A stretch of DNA of 64,000 nt from contig NC_090176.1 of the NCBI RefSeq assembly GCF_024679245.1, forward strand, positions 26,791,546 through 26,855,545. The letters are read 5' to 3'. The translations under genes were made by a program, and so were the position numbers. The DNA comes from Pseudorasbora parva. Taxonomy: Eukaryota > Chordata > Actinopteri > Cypriniformes > Gobionidae. This document shows, in pieces, positions 60,201 through 64,000 of the stretch (positions are counted from its first letter, which is position 1; each line of letters opens with the position of its first letter). Below the pieces are notes generated by a model. The model had not been told where the DNA came from. It saw nothing but the letters and a program-made list of their open reading frames with translations, and did not search any database.

Positions 60201-63080
60201 CTTCCGCCAGACTGCTTTCCGTATAAAACTTATGAAGAAAGTGTAACGTCTCTTGCTGTTCAAAACACTTGTGTCATACGTCGCACCAGTTAAAGGGTTA
60301 GTTCACCCCAAAATAAAAATTCTTTCATTAATTACTTGCCCTCATGTCGTTCGATACCGGTAAGACCTCCATTCATCTTCGGAACACAAATGAAGATATT
60401 TTTGTTGAAATCCAATGGCTCAGACAGGCCTCCATTGACACATTGTCATTTCCTCTCTCAAGACCCATAAAAAGCACTAAAGACGTCATTACAAAGCCCA
60501 TCTCACTACAGTGGCTCTACAATAATTTTAATGAAGCGATGAGAATAGTTTGCAAAAAAAAAACTAAATAACGGCTTATATAGTGATGGGCCCAATTGAA
60601 AACAGTTTTGAACGGTTATGAATCAGCGTATTGATTCAGATTACATGTCAAACTGCCAAAATGCTAAAATCACATGACATTGGCGATCCGGTGGCAGAAA
60701 ATTCGGTGTATCCCTATGCTAATTGTTATTAAAGGTGCCCTAGAATGAAAAATGTAATAAAATTTTCCATGGTGAAATAATAAGAGTATAGTACATTGAC
60801 ATCACATACTGTGAGACTCAAACATCATTGCCTTCCTACTTCTTATGTAAATCTCATGAATCCAAAACTCCATGGGAAAAAAAGTGCTTCTCAACATAAA
60901 CCCAACCGTGACGCAAGCGTTGGGGATCATTTATATGCACGCCCTCAACATTTGCATCTGTCCAAACATGTTCATTGTTAGGCGCAAATGGGAGCGACTC
61001 ATCAGTACAAGGTACAAGTTGTTCGCATGGACACACTTAATGTTCCAGGCTGTGCAGGAGACCTGAGGACTTTACATATCCTTTCCACAGATAAAAAATG
61101 GCAACAGTCATTGTTGATGTTTATAATCCGATACCATAACAATTTAATTCAAGATCGTTCTGTTGTTCGGCCCATTTCAAGCAAGCTTCGCTCTGCGTTT
61201 TAAACTGAAGAAAGGTGCAACTATATTCCTGCAAGCAGTAAGTAGCGATTTATCCACTTATTGACTGTTTAAACAATTTCTGATTAAATTTAAAGTTTCT
61301 TATGGAGACAGCATTGTCTAGATAACGCAAAAGGCTAGTACAGTAACAATAGAAAACGCCAAGTACCATACAAAACTAAATAGTGTGTCTAATGACAAAG
61401 GGTAATATTATTTTGTATTACAAAATAAAACCGTAGATAGTTTGCTTAGATCGTTTACTTGATCCTTCTAGCAAACGTCACCTTTTCCACCATATAAGTT
61501 AAAACGACAGTCATTTGACAAGGCTATTAATTTTGTAAAAATATAAGTTATATATTATATTTTTGAGAACTGAAGTATGATGTTTTTGCCTATTTGTATT
61601 TCAGATTAGGCTACATCACAGTCACTGCGTAACGTTACCCTACATTGTGACTAATGTTATATAAATTTGCAATATCGTTTACGAAAAAAGACAAGTCTAA
61701 AATGTAGGCTGAATGACACACTTTAAGCAGAACATCTCAAATGGAGATTGATAAAATGGAGCTCATTTATTTATTGTTGTTTTCAGATCGTCCGCGTATG
61801 GCAAAATCTGCTGTTGATGAATAGTAAATATGTTGTATAATTTGTTACCTATAAACTTGCATTTTGGACAGAAAAGTTTTTAATGCCATTTTCTTCATAT
61901 TACCAATATACAATGCCTATAATAATGTAGTGCAGTGTTTCCCAACCACTGTGCCGCAGCATATGTAACAAATAAATGCATATCATATCATTGCTCTCGG
62001 GCCAAACTCATGTAAACCCTTATAAAATTAATGCTATTTACAAATATTTCTCCAATAAAAAGCATTTAAAAAAGGTTATTACTAAACCTTGTAAATCCAT
62101 TGGCTCCTCAAACTGTCAGTCAAACCTCATAACTCCACCCTGCCTGCATTTAGAATAAGCCATGCAGTTTGGAGATCTGCTTGTTTGCATGCAAGGTTCA
62201 ATAAAGAGCTGATATTTGAGTACAGCGTTTTCTTTACTCAAGAAACTCTGTCCATTAAGGTTTTTGCTAGTCTGCTATTTGCTGTCTAGTTGAAGCAAAT
62301 TTTATAACGGTAAATCAGTTTCCTGAAACTCTGTCTTTTGTAAACATATACTTGATTTAAATGGGTCAGTTTAGATTTTTCACTTTTAAAGCTGTATGTA
62401 AACATAAGGACTTTCTTTCTCTTATAGGACATGACGGAGAACAGTAACGCTCAGTTAGTGGTTAAAGCTCGCTTCAATTTCCAGCAGACCAATGAGGATG
62501 AACTTTCTTTCAGCAAGGGTGACATCATCAATGTTACTCGCACAGAAGAAGGGGGCTGGTGGGAAGGATCCCTCAACGGCAGGACAGGCTGGTTTCCAAG
62601 CAATTACGTCAGAGAGGTAAAAGGGTCAGGTATGTGTCAGTTTGCTCTATACCATTATAACTGTATAAACACTGTCTTCTCTTGATCCACAGTGCACATT
62701 TATTAAAACAATCTATGTGGCCTTACAGACAAACCAGTGTCCCCTAAATCTGGAACTCTTAAAAGCCCCCCCAAAGGTTTTGATACCACATCCATCAGTA
62801 AAACCTACTACAACCTGGTAAGCACATTCAGATGTCCTTTTAAAGTGTCACCAGGTTGATTTGCTTAATTTTGGAAGTTTTGTTTATTAACCGTTATGAG
62901 TTCATTTGTGAAGGAGCGCAGCTGATTAGAAATCATCATGTTAAAAATGTACTGTCTAAAAATAGCTGCTGTTTTTTGTCTTCAGGTGCTACAGAACATT
63001 TTAGAAACTGAAACTGAGTATTCGAAGGAGCTACAGAACCTTTTGACCAACTACCTGAGACCTCTACAGATGACAGAAAA
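39103..63080 (+). CDS. arhgef7: Rho guanine nucleotide exchange factor 7 (beta-PIX), 5' seven exons; runs off the right edge
   Basis: Rac1/Cdc42 exchange factor that binds PAK through its SH3 domain and GIT proteins through its C-terminus, acting at focal adhesions (family knowledge). Exons: 39103-39267, 45064-45147, 51477-51561, 59970-60103, 62428-62629, 62729-62817 and 62986-63080. They total 854 nt, 284 codons plus 2 nt, with all phases compatible. Order: CH domain (about residues 1-112), serine-rich linker, SH3 (about 164-219), a [13 protein letters not shown] linker, then the first DH helix. Wording matches ARHGEF7 and not ARHGEF6, especially [16 protein letters not shown] and [15 protein letters not shown]. 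The rest of DH, PH and the coiled coil are outside. A cyprinid may have two paralogues; which this is cannot be told. Confidence 0.94.
41732..42433. repeat. Palindromic element with arms of about 260 bp
   Basis: TTTGCCTACCCAAATTGAAA at 41732 onward is answered by CAATTTGGGTAGGCCAAAT ending at 42433. The inner parts also pair (AAACCCTTTGAAGTTACATA with TATGTAACTTCAAAGGGTTT; CAGACAGTTTGGGCTGTTT with AAACAGCCCAAACTGTCTG). The loop is about 42000-42190. It includes a poly-C tract at 41873-41887. Superfamily not recognised. Confidence 0.8.
43566..44052. mobile_element. hAT-like MITE, TAGGGCTC/TAGGGCTG ends
   Basis: Starts TAGGGCTCAATATAT and ends GCACAGCCCTA. Its inside shares, in reverse orientation, the stretch GGTCACTTTCAGAAG with the larger element at 47617-49899. 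An 8 bp target duplication is not clear because the flanks are (AT)n. Confidence 0.65.
45064..45147 (+). CDS. arhgef7: arhgef7 exon 2: CH domain continued
   Basis: 28 codons, [20 protein letters not shown] then GCAVFRVE, between TTTCCTCAG and GTAAGT, phase 0 both ends. Confidence 0.94.
47529..47614. repeat. Imperfect hairpin within the dispersed repeat
   Basis: AAAAGAAATGTTTATTGAGC pairs with GCTCAATAAACATTTCTTTT, extended inward by AAATCAGCATAT and ATATGCTGATTT. Arms of about 35 nt. The hAT-like element inserted at its right edge. Confidence 0.85.
47992..49649. mobile_element. hAT-like element (second layer of nest)
   Basis: Begins TAGCCTGAC and ends CTAGGCTA, bordered on both sides by TCAGACAG (47983-47990 and 49650-49657, or 9 bp if the next C is counted). 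Non-coding, interrupted by the TTAA element. Confidence 0.72.
48204..49357. mobile_element. TTAA-flanked element (third layer of nest)
   Basis: TTAA (48204-48207), then AGGCGCCTTAGAAT; the right end ATTCTAGGGCACCT is followed by TTAA (49354-49357). 1146 bp, no transposase. A second copy in the opposite orientation starts at 60733. Kolobok- or piggyBac-type by target site. Confidence 0.75.
51477..51561 (+). CDS. arhgef7: arhgef7 exon 3: end of CH domain
   Basis: [20 protein letters not shown] and VALNKVTA, between TCTATAG and GTAAGT, phase 0 to 1. Corresponds to human FDANDLYQGQNFNKVLSSL. Confidence 0.94.
51950..53446 (-). pseudogene. Tc1 transposase, inactivated
   Basis: Family: DD34E Tc1/mariner transposase, cut-and-paste at TA sites. 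The N-terminal part (ATG at 53446-53444) carries the [14 protein letters not shown] start and the first helix-turn-helix, but about 100 bp after it are deleted. A 565 bp insertion (52659-53223) then breaks the frame. The C-terminal part (52530 downward) keeps [17 protein letters not shown] and [12 protein letters not shown]. The first catalytic Asp, in the usual WSDETK, is Tyr (WSYETK, codon near 52521-52519), and the frame is shifted near the C-terminus. Clearly dead. Confidence 0.92.
52659..53223. mobile_element. Harbinger-type MITE A inside the Tc1 element
   Basis: Ends AGCCCCTTTCACACTGC and, forward at the right, GCAGTGTGAAAGGGGCT, flanked by TTA on both sides (52656-52658; 53224-53226). 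3 bp TWA target duplications are the mark of PIF/Harbinger elements. 565 bp with no coding capacity. The interior has CCCGGG-type and GACCCGG blocks. Confidence 0.88.
53577..54938. mobile_element. Harbinger-type MITE B inside the Tc1 element
   Basis: Ends AGCCGGGCATACACTGTGCG and, reversed, AGCTGGGCATACACTGTGCG, flanked by TAA on both sides (53574-53576; 54939-54941). 1362 bp without a transposase frame; non-autonomous PIF/Harbinger by the 3 bp TAA duplication. Confidence 0.88.
56477..56715. repeat. GC-rich module shared with the LINE-like unit at 29.9 kb
   Basis: GATGTTGGGATGTTCCGCTT, TTCTCGGCTGCTGAGT, GTGTCCACAGAAGTGC and GCAATAGAGCCTCTAGCGCT all have counterparts at 29897-30205. It forms most of the foldback loop. 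Confidence 0.75.
56897..57972. mobile_element. hAT-like element inside the foldback element
   Basis: Starts TAGATTATGTGCCGATATC; the right end, reversed, is TAGGCATGTGCCAATTTTCG. Flanks ATATAGTG (56889-56896) and ATATAGTT (57973-57980) match at 7 of 8. 1076 bp, no transposase. Confidence 0.75.
57080..57141. mobile_element. 62 bp Tc1-type palindromic MITE
   Basis: CAGCTCTGGAAAAAATTAAG and its exact inverted copy CTTAATTTTTTCCAGAGCTG surround about 22 bases; TA lies on each side (57078-57079; 57142-57143). The end sequence is typical of fish Tc1-like elements. It sits inside the hAT-like element at 56897. Confidence 0.85.
59030..59866. repeat. Near-perfect palindrome of about 840 bp
   Basis: The left arm (about 59051-59418) and right arm (about 59490-59866) are inverted copies along their length: CATATTAAACTATGTTATTC with GAATAACATAGTTTAATATG, AGTCCCGGCCGAAACAT with ATGTTTCGGCCGGGACT, and AGAACTATAATGTATGGCGG with CCGCCATACATTATAGTTCT. 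Only a handful of mismatches or small indels. The loop is about 70 bp. Confidence 0.9.
59970..60103 (+). CDS. arhgef7: arhgef7 exon 4: serine-rich linker
   Basis: Reads [20 protein letters not shown] then [17 protein letters not shown], between GGTGTAG and GTGAGT; phase 1 to 0. It matches the human linker closely. Confidence 0.93.
60290..60570. repeat. Dispersed cyprinid repeat fragment (second copy)
   Basis: Begins AAAGGGTTAGTTCACCCCAA and contains CCAATGGCTCAGACAGGCCT and TTTCCTCTCTCAAGACCCAT, as in the copy at 26733-26960. One end only. Confidence 0.75.
60729..61465. mobile_element. TTAA-type element, second copy (opposite orientation to 48204)
   Basis: TTAA (60729-60732), then AGGTGCCCTAGAATG. 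The sequence mirrors the element at 48208-49353 (for example CAAGCGTTGGGGATCATTTA, GCAGTAAGTAGCGATTTATC) until about 61465, where the match is lost. A weak similarity near 61790 (CAGATCGTCCGCG) suggests the rest is diverged or rearranged. Confidence 0.75.
62428..62629 (+). CDS. arhgef7: arhgef7 exon 5: SH3 domain (and start of the CH-less isoform)
   Basis: 67 codons. [18 protein letters not shown], then [36 protein letters not shown]. This is a full SH3 fold with ALYDF-like (ARFNF), WW and PSNY motifs that form the PAK-binding groove. In mammals a shorter isoform starts at the Met of this exon (ATG at 62431 here). Phase 0 to 1. Confidence 0.96.
62729..62817 (+). CDS. arhgef7: arhgef7 exon 6: SH3-DH linker
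   Basis: [20 protein letters not shown] then [10 protein letters not shown], between TTACAG and GTAAGC; phase 1 to 0. Nearly identical to human ARHGEF7. Confidence 0.95.
62986..63080 (+). CDS. arhgef7: arhgef7 exon 7: start of DH domain
   Basis: [20 protein letters not shown] then [12 protein letters not shown], the first conserved DH helix. Ends in phase 2 at GTAAAC. The remaining DH exons lie to the right of the window. Confidence 0.94.
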
Positions 63081-64000
63081 GTAAACATCCTCAAAACAAA
63101 ACACAAATGCACAAGAATGAAATGCACAATTTAGTTTTAAATTGAACATTCTATCTACATTCTCTGACTAGGGCAGACAGGGCTTAGATTAAAGTGCCCC
63201 TATTATGCTATTTTAAAGTTTCCCAATTTAGTTTTGGAGGTCTCCAACAACAGGTTTACATGCATCAAAGGTCATTCTCAAATGACTCGATTGGATGAAT
63301 CAGTCTCTCTAAATCCCTCCTTTCCTCTAGCCTACTGTGCTCTGATTGGTCTGATGACCAAGTCTTTTGCGATTGTTCTACCGTGTACAGCGCGTATTTT
63401 GGAAACAAACGCCCATTACCAGACTACTGAACTCCAGCTCTGTCCTGCATCCAGAGGCTTCCTAAAGCTCAGTGATTGTACACACTGTAAAGACAGTAAC
63501 GATGATGTTGATTTTACGTCATTCCCAACGCGAGTCCGAATTGATGAAACATTGGAAGAGCTACTTAATTAACCCGAACCTTGAGCAGGACATTTCTAAG
63601 TGATGCTATTCAGTTGGAGGTACATTATTACAGTGATGTTTTAACTGTAATTCCTCACCATCAGCATTAATTGTGAGTGTGTTTCTAATTTATTGCGGTG
63701 CACATTTGGGAACTGTATCAATAACGTTAAAGTGTTTGAGGTGGTTCAAGGTTTCCTAAGTGTCTGCGCACGCAATGAGTGAATAGGCAGTATGCTAATG
63801 TTTTGTCTTGATGTCACACCGAAACGGCTTGCGATTTGTTTGAAAAACGATTTCTTACTCATGAGAGTCAATAACTTCATATACTGTGCACTTTCAGATT
63901 TAAAACTTTGCTGGATGTTTTCTTTCACTTGTTAGACACTACATGAAATGTAAATAAAACAAAAAACATAATTGGGGCACTTTAAGGCAGGAGAAGCTTT
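63081..64000 (+). other. arhgef7 intron 7 (partial)
   Basis: Starts with the GTAAAC donor and is filled by the TTAA-flanked element. No exon seen before the window ends. Confidence 0.7.
63189..63985. mobile_element. TTAA-flanked element, AGTGCCCC ends
   Basis: TTAA (63189-63192), AGTGCCCCTATTATGC; right end CATAATTGGGGCACT, TTAA (63982-63985). 789 bp, non-coding; occupies most of the last partial intron. Confidence 0.82.

Larger units (their letters stand above)
60104..62427 (+). other. arhgef7 intron 4 (2.3 kb)
   Basis: Contains a dispersed repeat copy (60290-60570) and a TTAA-element copy (from 60733). The remainder up to the SH3 exon looks unique. Confidence 0.7.

Noticed and set aside
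62428..62629. Assignment of the plus-strand gene to ARHGEF6 (alpha-PIX)
   Set aside because: [25 protein letters not shown] and the SH3 wording match ARHGEF7 instead.
63234..63572. Plus-strand open frame of 112 codons after arhgef7 exon 7
   Set aside because: It lies inside the TTAA-flanked element at 63193-63981 and has no DH-domain similarity.

Overview
This is intron-rich vertebrate nuclear DNA. It has small exons with GT/AG borders, CA/GA/ATCT microsatellites and very many DNA-transposon fragments. The gene content and the repeat families (Tc1 elements, hAT and Harbinger MITEs, TTAA-flanked elements, L2-type LINE tails) point to a teleost, most likely a cyprinid. I found no tRNA, rRNA, CRISPR array or bacterial feature.

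Three protein genes are supported. (1) Minus strand, 850-9223: mphosph8 (MPP8), nine exons from the start codon to the second visible ankyrin repeat; the remaining 3' exons lie left of position 1. (2) Minus strand, 12365-26141: an AF4/FMR2-family gene, best matched to AFF3. Seventeen exons join in phase to 1213 codons and a stop, but the family's N-terminal homology exon was not found. (3) Plus strand, 39103-63080 and beyond: arhgef7 (beta-PIX), seven exons covering the CH domain, linker, SH3 domain and the start of the DH domain; the rest lies right of the window.

Layout: 1-9223 mphosph8; 9224-12364 intergenic, mostly one 1.25 kb inverted-repeat element; 12365-26141 aff3-like; 26142-39102 a 13 kb repeat-rich gap separating two divergent genes; 39103-64000 arhgef7, whose introns 1-4 hold a dense, layered set of transposons. 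MPP8 reads H3K9 methylation (HUSH silencing), AFF3 belongs to the super elongation complex family, and beta-PIX is a Rac/Cdc42 exchange factor. They are unrelated in pathway, so this is ordinary synteny and not an operon-like system.

The most unusual content is the repeat architecture. There is a nest of four repeats (47.5-50.0 kb), with duplicated target sites visible at the three inner junctions. A Tc1 element carries two separate Harbinger-type insertions with 3-bp target duplications. A 3.4 kb foldback element is interrupted by a hAT-like element that itself holds a 62 bp Tc1-type palindrome. There is also an 840 bp palindrome, a perfect 32 bp intronic hairpin, and an inverted-repeat element carrying repeated copies of one short motif. 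Exon coordinates were read by eye from splice consensus, reading phase and remembered family sequences; no alignment was run.
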